NCBI RefSeq assembly: GCF_000002865.3
Contig: NW_001865056.1
Coordinates: forward strand, 390,581-454,580
Reading direction: 5' to 3'
Source: Monosiga brevicollis MX1
Lineage: Eukaryota > Opisthokonta > Choanoflagellata > Craspedida > Salpingoecidae
DNA: 64,000 nt
Shown here: positions 47,208 to 57,658 of the stretch, in pieces
Position numbering within the stretch: position 1 is the stretch's first letter
How the letters are laid out: the number at the start of each line of letters is the position of its first letter
The notes under the pieces: model-generated
What the model saw: only the letters and a program-made list of their open reading frames with translations
Told to the model about the DNA's origin: nothing
Database searches by the model: none
Translations under genes and position numbers: made by a program

Positions 47208-50200
47208 ATGGCGACAGCACCGGCCCCCGCAGGTGGACCTAGTCCGAACGAGCAGCCCAAACCCCTGGCCACACCAGTCGACTTTGCATTTCCTTTTGAA
47301 CCATACAGCATCCAGCGCGACTTTATGCACCGCCTATACGAGACCATTGAGCAAGGCGGGCTAGGTATTTTTGAAAGCCCGACCGGCACCGTAAGTCAAA
47401 CGCCTCTTCGTTGCAAACCCACCACCAAGCCACCTCCTCGCCCACACACGAGCCCTCGCTGTCCAATTTTAAACATGCCACCGGTCCTGCACCACAGGGC
47501 AAATCCCTTTCTCTGCTCTGTGGGGCCCTGCGCTGGCTCCGCGATCATGAGCAGCGCATGCATGACCATTTACAAGAACAGCTTCAGTCGCCTGACCGCC
47601 GCCCTGATACGGCCAAGGCTGGCCCCAGTACCAACTCAGGTTCGGCCACCATGCAAAGTTTGCTCACCCGCCCGGATTTTGGTATCCGTGGTCTGAATGG
47701 CGCATGCCAGTGGGGCAAGGGGGCCGACCGAGCCCCTCAATCACAACTCATGCCCACAAATGTTTGCTACTAGGCCAACCGAGCTGGATCACGACACAAG
47801 CGCAAAAGTCACGGCGCCTCGAGGCTTTGCAGGACGAAATTGAACGCCAGGAACGACTCCAGACCAAACAATCACGCCTCGAGCGGTTACGCGCCAAATC
47901 GGCTCAGCAGCGCCTTGAACGCTCTGCCAGTCGGGAGGCACCGCACACCTCCAGTGGTCGCATTGATCCCCTGGCAGGCTTGGACCATCTGAGCAAGCCG
48001 GCTCTGCCTGTAGAGGTTGATGAATGCTGGCTGGGCGACTACGAGTCGGAGGACGAAGGCTTTGATAGCCAAACTCAAGATGAACATTCGGACAATGCCG
48101 AGGCACATGCCACAAAGGTTCGGCCCTCGTCATCTGATCGACACATACCACTGGCAGCGTCTCTGCGGGTGCTCTTCCGTTCAGAAACCTTCGATCGACC
48201 GTCTCCCACCGCAGCTTGGGGCCATCCTCTCACGGGATTTTGCTTTAGATTATATTCTGCAGCCGAACCCACTCGCAGCTATCACAGTTTGTGCACGAAG
48301 TGCAAGGCAGTCCTTTCGCCGCTGACGTTCGCCTCGTCGCCTTGGCCAGCCGCGCTTCTCTCTGCACCAACCCACAAGTTCAAAAGGTGCCGACTGAGAG
48401 CACTTCCTCCGACATAACGGGACTTGTTTGAAGATTTCTTGTTGGCTCTACCTGGTCCTACTTCGCCGACCATCACCTCGTGTTGTCTTCATTCGACTCC
48501 TCCCTAGCTGGGCGACTTGAGCCGTATTAATGAGAAATGCATGGATATGCAAAAGGATCAGCGTGAGGCCCGGCAGGACCCAGATGCAGATGAGGTGCGA
48601 ACTTAATGAGACTGCGGCTTCTTAAAAACGCTAAAAGCCTTTTCTGTTGGCTTGTGTATTTTTGTATTAAACCCTCCCCCAACATGCTTGTGGTAGGCCC
48701 CGATGGACAAACGGGCCAAAGCCCCGGCACCTGGTTGTCCCATGCTCGCAGCACCTAGCATGAAGTCGCTGCCTGACCGTGCCCTGGTAGGAATGACATC
48801 ACTCCCAAGAGTTGCGCTGGTTTGCCCTCCAATTTCAGCCAATGCCCGATGTCATGCTGAAATCCATTGCCCTTGCCGCATGTGGCGCGTAGCTGCAACC
48901 TTTGGACGTGGAGGAACTGGCTGCCATGGCGTCTCGCGAGAAGGCATGCGCCTATTATGCCGCGCGAAAAGCCGTCGCCCCTGCTGAGGTAAGGCCCTGC
49001 CTCATGGCCACTCGCTTCTTGATGGCGTCAATCGTGGCTGACATGGCATTTCAACGCCCACAACCATCGCCGTAGCTGGTTGTTGTCCCCTACAACATGC
49101 TCTTGCACAAGGTAGGTCGTGCCAAAAGCAGATGATTGCAACCTTGTCCTACCATTGCTGACCTAGCGATGTGGCGTGTCGCCCAGTCCACACGCCTAGC
49201 TTCAGGCTTGCAACTGACCAACAACGTGGTGATCATCGACGAGGTTTGTTCATGGCCGAGCTGTCGCCCTACTGTTGAACCTCGTCACATTGGCGACCAC
49301 TGAAAATTTCCCAAGTGAAATCTCAGTCCCCTAATCATTTTGCGCACTAGGCTCACAATTTGATGGACACCATCGCCAACATTCATTCTGTCACCGTCAC
49401 TGGTGATATCGTACGTGCTCCACTCTATCAGTCAGCCTTGGCACCCACTCCCTTTGCCGCATGTTCTGCTCACCTTGTGCGGCTGAAACAACACATCGGG
49501 CGAATGGGCAGCTTTTGGGAGCACACCGCGATTTACTAGAGTATTGTCAACGATACAAGGTAGGCAATACTTTACATGAAGTTGCCTCCTCCTCTTCCTC
49601 TGACCTTATGTTGTACCTGGCAGGCCCGCCTTAAGGCGAAGAATTTGATGTATGTCAAGCAGCTACTATTCACGCTCAAGCGCTGGCTGATGGCTGTCAA
49701 AAAGGGTATGTGAAATTGATTCCGGGCAATTTGTTTCAGGCCTTGATCTTCTGTCATCGCCTCTCTCGTGTCACTCTTGACACACCCAATGCATTCGGTT
49801 TCATAGCCGATGGGCTCGAATCCCAGACTGATTCGGAGCGGCTGCAGCCTGTCAATGAGTTTCTGTTTGCGACCGAGACGGATCATGTCAATCTTTTCAA
49901 ACTCTTGGTGCGAACGGTTGCGCTGAGGACATAAACTGCTTCAAGTTACTTGCCGAGCAAGACACAACCGCACGTACCCATCTTGATCAGTCTCCTGTAA
50001 ACCCATGCCACCTGCAGACATTTTGCGAGCGCAGCGAGATTAGTCGCAAGCTGCTTGGGTTTGCTGAACGACGCGCCCGCCAGGCTGGCCAAGTGTAAGT
50101 CTGACGTGTCTATCGACATGCACCGGCAATGCTGGCGCCCCAACATGTAGCTTTAGGCCAAGCCTCTCATCTACTTCATCGCTCTAGGTGTGGTAGCGAG

Positions 50201-52078
50201 ACAGGCTCCAAGCATTTATCTCCGCTGCGTGTGGTGGAGACTCTCTTTCAGGCACTCTCAAACAGTAATCGTGACGGTCGCGTCTTGGTGAAGCAGGCTC
50301 ACTCGGGGTGAGTGCACCGTGTGCTTTTTTTTTATTGGTGTACCAACATGGGGGCAGATTTGACTTGCTTTCTTTTATTGTTTGACACTGTAAACTTCAA
50401 TCTCTGCATCGTCGCCTCGCAGCTTGAAACAGTCCTTCATTCGTTTTCTTTTGCTCAACCCTGCCGTCTACTTTGAGGAGGTCAGCAGATGTGGGGCTTG
50501 AGTCCGCGGAAAGACCTTTTCATTGATGGCATGGGTATCCCTCATCGGCCCCTCAAACGCCTTGCCTGGTTGCAACTGTCACAGATTTTGCAGAGTGCTC
50601 GAGCTGTCATTGTGGCTGGGGGAACCATGTCTCCAGTGACCGACTTTGTCGAGCAGCTGACTACGCAAGCTACGAAAAGCGTGGCCGTGAGTACACTCGC
50701 TCAAGATTACGATCTGTATCAAAACGAAGCGAGCTCACTTGTTCATCTGGTGTGGTGTAATATAGGTGCATCACTTTGCATGTGGGCATGTTGTGCCGTC
50801 ATCGCATCTTTGTCCAATCGTTCTGACACAGACCTCCAATCGCCAGCCCTTGCGCCTGACCTTTAGCACCCGGCAGAGCGAAGCAGTACGGTCTTTGGAA
50901 TGGCTGCGGATCATGCCATCCTGAATAGAACGAGCCCCAGTCTGATGTGAATGACTACTGCTTGTGGCGTTTGTTTGTTTGTTTGTATGTTTTTTTAGAT
51001 GATGCGAGAACTTGGTGAAAGTTTAATACGAGTGGCTGCGACGGTCCCCGCAGGCCTGGTTGTGTTCTTTCCCTCTTATGAGTACGAGCAGAAGCTTGTG
51101 GAGTTTTGGACACGCCAAGGTGTCCTGCGCAAGTTTGAGGTGAGTTGATCCGGCTCAATCATGCAAAGGGGGTCACGATTCACCAACTTGTGGGACTTGG
51201 GCGGGTCACGGAACCTTTTTTAGCGACACAAGCCGATTTTTCGTGAGCCTCGAGCGGGCAAAGATGTCGATGTGGTTTTGCAGCAGTACGCGACGGCAAT
51301 TCAAAAGGTGGGGGCCCGGCTGCTCGCTCAAAGGGCCTGCATTGGGTGCTTCGTTACGGTGAATTTTCGCGTGAGACTCGATTTGTGGCCTCATTTTCTT
51401 TTTTGCAGGGGGGAGCCGCCCTTTTCTCGGTAGTTGGTGGCAAGCTGTCCGAGGGCATCAACTTTAAGGATGACCTTGGCCGCTGCGTGGTCATGGTAGG
51501 CATGCCTTATCCAAACTTGCACTCCAAGGAACTTCAAGAGAAAATGGCATTCTTGCGCAGTCAACCCGCAAGTGGTAGCGTTGACAAAGGCCAGGTGTGT
51601 GGCTGCGACTGGATGATCTCAAACTCGCCGAACATGACCAGGACGCGGTTGAGGAGAAGTGACAGGTGTCATCGATGGGCGCAAGCATCACCTGCGGCAC
51701 CTCGTTTGCTGTAGGAATACTACGAGAATCTATGTCTCAAGGCGGTGAATCAGTCCATCGGACGAGCCATCCGCCATCGCGGTGACTTTGCCGGTGTGTT
51801 TGGCAGCGTCTTCACGGTGGATTTGAGCCGATGTCGCGACAACCTGTGACGTTTGTCTTGCTTTGCATCGATCTATTTGTTGTCATAGCGGTGATCATGC
51901 TGGATGAGCGCTATGCCACGCCGCGGGTTCGGAACAAATTACCAGGCTGGATGATGTCAAATCTCAAAGTTACTCCAACGGTATGTGCCACACGCACACA
52001 CAGTTTTGGCACGATAGTTTGGGAGGTGCTGTTAGCGCCGTGGAGCCTGCCAGGTTCCTTTTCCATATGTTTTTCCTT

Positions 52079-52122
<44 letters not shown>

Positions 52123-52213
52123 CAACTCCCTTTCTTCTATCCTTGGCTTGTTTGTGTAGGTCGCTCAGCTTGAGGATCATCTCAAGGAATTTTTCATTCG
52201 AATGCAAGAGTAG
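47208..52213 (+). CDS. DDX11: DDX11/CHLR1 (Chl1) iron-sulfur DNA helicase
   Basis: 5'-3' superfamily 2 helicase of the XPD/FANCJ group, needed for sister-chromatid cohesion. More than 15 exons from ATG 47208. Exon 1 has [20 protein letters not shown] and ends ESPTGT, joined to [18 protein letters not shown]: Walker A is split by an intron. A charged insert ([20 protein letters not shown]) and [16 protein letters not shown] follow. The FeS region contains [18 protein letters not shown] and [14 protein letters not shown]. Then [32 protein letters not shown] (DEAH box, ~49230-49400), [35 protein letters not shown] (~50600), [20 protein letters not shown] (~51050), [33 protein letters not shown], and [15 protein letters not shown] (motif VI, ~51760). 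The C-terminus reads [20 protein letters not shown] and stops at 52213. Internal order of FeS exons is less secure than the helicase motifs. Confidence 0.94.
52080..52122. repeat. Poly-T tract in the last DDX11 intron
   Basis: 43 consecutive T upstream of the final acceptor (TGTAG at about 52160), so it is unusually long for a polypyrimidine tract. Confidence 0.93.
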
Positions 52214-52912
52214 CGATTGCAACAAGAAAGCCTCTGCCATTCCACGGGGATTGAAATGTCTGTTTTGCTGCATGGATTTGTAACATCCAGTTATTTTAGG
52301 AAAAATGATTCGAGTTTGAATGATCAACAATCAATCCAATACGATACTTTCAAATCGTTCGATCCATGTTTATTTATTGGTTGTTGATGAGTGGTGCGGC
52401 CAAGAGGCCCAATCATGTCGCTCATGTGAGTTACGAGAATAATATTTTATTTGGCCAAAATTGGCTTGCCATCATGAAATAGGATGTGCCTTGAATGTTG
52501 CATTTGAGGTGAGGGGTCAATTGCAAGCCTTGGAGATGAAGCAAGATGAATGAACATTTAAGACAAGTACGTTGAAAAGCAACAAACACGACCACAATGA
52601 CTGCACAAGGCATTGCACGGCAAAAAGCTGTTGGACACATGAAAACAAGTCGGAGGGTATGCCTGGCCAGCACACTCGTCTGGCCGATCGCAAGGGCACA
52701 CCAGGTAAACAAAAACATATCTCCCGAAACACATTCACAAGCGCAATAAAATCCAACATGCATGCCAACATCAATCCAAGGATGCCAGGACTAAACGAGA
52801 TGAGTGAGCTGCCTATAATAATATTATTAGGCACGCCAGCGGGATGGCACTCAGCTCAAAATAAAAAAAAAGGAGGAAGAAAACAAACAGAGCAAGAGGA
52901 AGCACCACCAGT
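52214..52912. other. Convergent spacer DDX11 / Myc-like gene
   Basis: About 700 bp, AT-richer than its surroundings (for example 52435-52455 and 52815-52830). It should hold both 3' UTRs. No gene recognised. Confidence 0.55.
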
Positions 52913-54109
52913 TTACGAAGGTGGCGCAAGAAGGGGAGGCACGTCACTGTCATCGTCATGGACCACAGTGGCTTTCTTGCGTAGACTGTCGTTGATGGCA
53001 ATGAGTTGAGCCTTCTCCTCGAGGAGTTGTTTCTCTTCATCACGGATGCGCTTGATGTATGCGGTGGCTTCGCGAAGGATCTGAAGGGTGGCGGCCTTGT
53101 CAGCGTCACGCAATGAGGGAACCTCGGCGCGAAGAGCCTCAAAGTTCTCCCTCAGCTGCACGCGACGTTCGCGTTCCATGGCGTTGTGTGCGTCACGTTG
53201 GCTCATGCCACGGTACTGGTTCGTTCGAGGTTCTGAGGTGGTGCTGCTAGTGGTGGAGACGCGTCGGACGTTGTTGCTGATGCGGTTCGCAGAGCTGGCG
53301 GGCTTGCTAGGGACCTTTTTCCTCTTGCCATCGTCAAAAGAGTTGCGTCCATTTTTGCGGAGTGGGGAGGAGCCATCGAGGCGTGGGGAGTGGGGCTTGG
53401 AGCTAGGTGAGGCCGAGGGTGAGCTATTGTAGGCCGAGTCGGTCTCCGTGCCAGCTTGGCCAACGACGAAGACATCTGCGGCAAGAATGTCACCGGCTTC
53501 TTCAGGAACGACACCGTTGCCGCACTCGAGAAAGTAAGAGCCATTGCCATTGTTCATGTGGTCCAGGTCAAAGGGGCTCAAGAGTTCCTTGGCCGAGGGG
53601 TTGTGGTCGTCCTGCTGGTGGTGTTGAGTCCATGTTACGGCGTTGTTAATCTCGGCGTCGGGAAAGTCAAAGGGCAAAAGTGTGCTGGGGAGGTTGGCGT
53701 CGAGTTCTTCGGCAGTGGCAGAAAGTCCGGGCAGGTCTGTACGATTGTGAACAAGAAAGGAGAGGTTATCTTCTGGTGATGGGTCTGGGTCGGCAAAGCC
53801 GGAGAAGCCATCATCGTGGAGGGTGACGCTCGAGGGCTTTGTTTTTTCCTCGGGAGAAACGCCGAGAATTTCATCCATGACAGAGTTGAGTTCGCGCAGG
53901 GAGGCGCTAATGCGAGCACCAAATTCGGGGTCGTCATCCTCGTCAACTGGTGAGGGGCGAAGGCGGTCGCGGTCAGTGTGGCTGTTGGTCGTGGTCTCGA
54001 GGAGTGAGCGCAAAAAGTGTTGGGCACCAGGGCTCAGGCTTTCAAAAGAGTTTTTCATGCCAGGACTCAAGTGGTCCAAGGACATGGACATGGCACAGAA
54101 CGAGCTCAT
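52913..54109 (-). CDS. bHLH-leucine zipper transcription factor, Myc-like
   Basis: Single exon. Start taken at ATG 54109 (MSSFCAMSMSLDHLSPGMKN), giving about 398 residues; the frame stays open to 54532, but that part is low-complexity leader-like sequence. The N-terminal 300 residues are acidic and Ser/Pro-rich (SFESLSPGAQHFLRSLLE, PVDEDDDPEFG, LNSVMDEILGV), as in activation domains. The C-terminal DNA-binding domain has the basic region HNAMERERRVQLRENFEAL (His, Glu and Arg contacts for CACGTG are present), helix 2 DKAATLQILREATAYIKRI and a zipper RDEEKQLLEEKAQLIAINDS. The ATAYI-x5-EEKQL-x-EE run matches the Myc helix 2/zipper junction better than Max or USF. A Max-type partner would be expected elsewhere. 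Myc boxes I and II are not recognisable by eye, so an MXD/MLX relationship cannot be excluded. Confidence 0.8.
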   Translation of the reverse strand: MSSFCAMSMSLDHLSPGMKNSFESLSPGAQHFLRSLLETTTNSHTDRDRLRPSPVDEDDDPEFGARISASLRELNSVMDEILGVSPEEKTKPSSVTLHDDGFSGFADPDPSPEDNLSFLVHNRTDLPGLSATAEELDANLPSTLLPFDFPDAEINNAVTWTQHHQQDDHNPSAKELLSPFDLDHMNNGNGSYFLECGNGVVPEEAGDILAADVFVVGQAGTETDSAYNSSPSASPSSKPHSPRLDGSSPLRKNGRNSFDDGKRKKVPSKPASSANRISNNVRRVSTTSSTTSEPRTNQYRGMSQRDAHNAMERERRVQLRENFEALRAEVPSLRDADKAATLQILREATAYIKRIRDEEKQLLEEKAQLIAINDSLRKKATVVHDDDSDVPPLLAPPS

Positions 54110-54719
54110 GATGGCAGGACAAAAGTGGCAGCGAGCGCTGTCACAGAGTAGATATGGCGTCGAGCAATCTGAAACAACAGGTTGCGCGAGAAAAGCAATC
54201 GGCTCAAGGCGGGCCAAGAGGTATTGCCGGGTCCTTCTGCAAAGAGGGAGAGACAAGCGAGGGCGGCAAGAGCATAAAATGAGCTGTTCGCAAAGGAAGA
54301 ATGACAAGGGCAACGCGACGATTGTGACTGTGACTGACGGCCCGAATGGCTGTGTGTGTGTGTGTGTAGTGTTGACGTCAAAAACCAAAAAGAAACAAGG
54401 GCTGATGGGGGAAAGACACACAAAAAAAAGGGAAGGATAAATGTCAAACGCAGGCACAAAGTGGTGATGTGGAAAAAGAGTGTGATGATCAAGGTGGGTG
54501 TCAAGTTTTGTGGCTTGATTATGCAAGTGCAAGCACCGCCTCTTGATGGCAGTCGCCTGGCTGCTGGAGGCAAGCGGGAGGGTGGAGAGGGCGTACCACG
54601 ACCGAAGATGGATAGAGGGTCAAGGTTGAAGGTAGAAAAAAATGAGAAGAAAGCCAGAAAGAATCTGTACACACAAGAAAGGTGGGTTGGCGTCAACAAA
54701 GTGGCAGGGGCTCGGGCTC

Positions 54720-54752
54720 GGGGGGGGGGGGGGGAGAGAGAGAAGAGAGAGA

Positions 54753-54788
<36 letters not shown>

Positions 54789-54790
54789 AG
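54720..54790. repeat. Poly-G followed by GA repeat
   Basis: About 14 G then some 55 bp of GAGA/GAGAA. On the minus strand this is a CT tract in the presumed Myc-like leader. Confidence 0.9.
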
Positions 54791-55156
54791 TTTTGGAGGT
54801 GGTGACGGGGAATGGATGGTGATGTGACCACAGAGGAAAGATGCAGGAAGACACTTGTTGCGCCTGTGTGATGTTTGGGCCAAGCCAGGCCAACAGGGCC
54901 AAAAGGTGTTGGCATGCACCCCCCCCCCTGCCCCCACCGCCAGCAGGAGTAGGTGGCGGTGGTGGTGGGACCGGAGCAGATTGGGGTCGGGGGGACGGTA
55001 CCCAAGGCCAAGAAAAGGAGGGCAGAGCAAAAGTAATCGGTCGCGAGATGCAGAGAAATCACCTACCAGTGGGTGCTTGTTGACCAATGTGTGTGATCCA
55101 GCGGCTGGACAGTAAAAAGTGGCAGCGAAGAAGCTGGTCGACGGGCGCGGGTCGAG

Positions 55157-55208
55157 AGAGAGAGGGAGAGAGGGAGAGAGGGAGAGAGAGAGAGAGAGAG
55201 GGAGAGAG
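55157..55208. repeat. GAGAGG/GA repeat
   Basis: About 50 bp of GAGAGG and GA units in the same leader/promoter region. Confidence 0.88.
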
Positions 55209-57658
55209 GCAGGAGCAGGGACAAGCGCGCGTCACTCGACGAAAAAAACTGCTCGTCAAGAACAAAAGAAATCAAAAGGACGCCAAGTGTGTTAAAGCGT
55301 TTAAAGCGTCAATCAAGTGTTGTGTGTGTGTGTCACTTGACAGTAATGTACTATTGCCTCTATTGCCTCTAACCCGTAGTAGCTTGACTTGCAGTAGTCG
55401 TAGTAGTGGTGGTGATTGTTTTGTTGGGTTCTCACGTGCCCAACCAAGAAGTGAGTGAGAGAGAGAGAGAGAGAGACTGGAAGTGGTACGACTATAGGGG
55501 CAAGGAGGAAAAGGGTGTGTGTTGTTTGTGTTGGACGTCTTCTTTTGATTTCCTTTGGTCGTCGTCTTTTGTTTGTTGGACGAAGCTGTCTGTCACACTG
55601 TGGAGTCTGCTAAGCAAGGCGGCGTTGGTTTGTGTGGGAATCGCAGCAGCAAAGCTGATTAAAGGTTCGGGATACTGTGTGGCATCGATTTGTGACGTTT
55701 TCTTGTTTCTTGTACACAGCTTGTGCGTCGGAAGATGGCGGTAATGGTGGTAGTGGGGGTGTTTTTTTGGAAGAATAATGTGTTGTAGGTATTTGACGGG
55801 CGCCAGCCGGCTGCGCCGCGAGAACGGGACCTGCATCTTCTATGCATCTGTCTGCTATTGCAGGGTCGATAACAAGATGGCCGGACAGGGTTGTTGTTGT
55901 TGTTGTTGTTGTCGTGGTTCGTGTTCTCGAGGAGATCATACGATGTGCAGCCAAAATGGCAAAAACAAAAACCACTAAGACAAAAGCCTCGTCGAGCCTC
56001 GCAAATAGGGTTTCATGTTCGATGAGGTTTCCCTTCCTTTAGGGCTTGCAAGACAGTGAACGAGGTCGGGGGATGGGGGGGAGATGTGCCAGCTGGCGGG
56101 GTGAGCTGCGCACGTTCAATAAGCCGATTCATTTCCTTTTGGTTGGTCGCACTAGGCATCGCGCTGCCCTTTTGGCCGTCAAACGTCGTATCCCTTGGCC
56201 CCCTCATCTCCAGGTGTCAGGGTAAATTTCTGGACCAGTCACGTGCTCAGCAAAAGCGCTTCAAAAGACTCTCTGCTCCCATTTCCGTGATGCAGGACGC
56301 TCGACAAGACGCGTAGGCAGTGACAGGTTTCGAGTCATCCCATCTATTTGCCAAAGTGTGCTCGTTAACAAACAATATCAAAACACAGAAACTGATTCAC
56401 GTACAGGTATCGTGTTGTACCCGAGTCGGGCGACTTTCCCCAAAACAACGCACTGGGCTAGTTATGGGACGCATTTCCTGCTATGGAAGTGAATCCGGAG
56501 AAGAAGTGGAGGATTTGCGCGAATGGATTGTGGTTTGTCCTAGACTACGTGTGTTGTTGGACCATCATGGTGACGAAAGCCCATGAGCCCTTTGGAAATG
56601 TTCACATCATCCGACTACCCCACTTTCTGATCTGTGGGAGCGTATGGGTACACCTCACCTCCGCCTGCCAAGCGGAAGTAGTCCTTGAGCACTTGGGATC
56701 GCAACTTTCGGCGCGTTTCCCCTTGGCACCTCCGAATGCCAACATGCACCATTGGCATGACGTCGCCCTCATCACCCACACGACGCCCATGCCCTTCCAG
56801 TCACGGAAATGAGAGGTCTCGATGATGCAACAGAAGCAAATCCCACAAGATGAGCTTTGACACGTGCCAGCGCTTCGTTCCATTGCGGTGACGAAATATG
56901 GTTGCGAAAGCCAGGCATCCTCCGGGGCTCCCATATCGTCACTCATTTCGCCTCCCGAACACTTTCTGACATTCCATTGTCATCCTTTCCTGGGCCTCCG
57001 AGCGGTGTGTGTTCGGAGCCCGTCAAATGTCAGCATTTTCATCAAGAACAGATGGTAATGAACACAAAAAGAAAAAGTCGACGCAACTGTCAATGACGAT
57101 GACGACGACGACAACGACGCAAAAGGGCAGCGCCTGTCGCCGCCCGGGGGCGTGCGCGGCCCTGCACATGGATATGAGGACGAGATGAATCAAACACAGA
57201 GAGATGAGAGTGGGATGCAGATGGGTGTCTTTCTTCAGCATGAGGATCTTGCTGTTGGAGTGCAGTTATGCTTGATGATTGGCCGTCGCCGAGCAGCCGC
57301 CGCCCCAGCCGCCTTGACACCTCTGACCGACGCGGTGCAGATGATTCTCACGATGCAACGCTCGTGGCTTGTCGATAGGTCTCTGAGGAAAGCCTTTGCA
57401 TGACATGAGTTGGGGCCTGATTGCCTCCTCCAAATCTTGATCCTTAATCTCCACCCACACCTCGAGTTGTCAGGGCTGGCAAGCAGCTTTGCTGGCTTGT
57501 GCGGCTTGTGCGGCGGCACCGCACCCGCAACCGTCCCCGTCCCCACGCTTGCGTGCGCGTGATCGCCCTCGGAAGCCATCGACCTGGCGTGTGCGGCCGG
57601 AGCATGGCGCTGGGCTAAGCAGCGACCCTATTTGAGCTGCTCAATCGGTGCCGTCAGT

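Larger units (their letters stand above)
54110..57658. other. 3.5 kb spacer upstream of the Myc-like and CPD-like genes
   Basis: 54110-55210 is pyrimidine-rich on the minus strand and suits a long Myc-like leader or 5' UTR. 55210-57600 holds open frames on both strands with no family resemblance; a minus-strand ATG at 57579 opens MASEGDHAHASVGTGTVAGA but could not be extended convincingly. A CACGTG E-box lies at 55433-55438, and GAC/GTC repeats at 57085-57120. An unrecognised small gene is possible here. Confidence 0.5.

Noticed and set aside
54106-55062. 318-residue minus-strand open frame upstream of the Myc-like gene
   Set aside because: Composed of translated CT repeats and Ser/Leu/Pro runs; reads as leader or promoter, not protein.
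56483-56812. 109-residue plus-strand open frame
   Set aside because: No similarity to any family I know, atypical composition for genes here and an overlapping antisense frame of equal length.
57235-57579. Minus-strand open frame MASEGDHAHASVG...
   Set aside because: Starts plausibly but has no recognisable domain, and splice joins to a second exon could not be made convincing; left as unassigned spacer.
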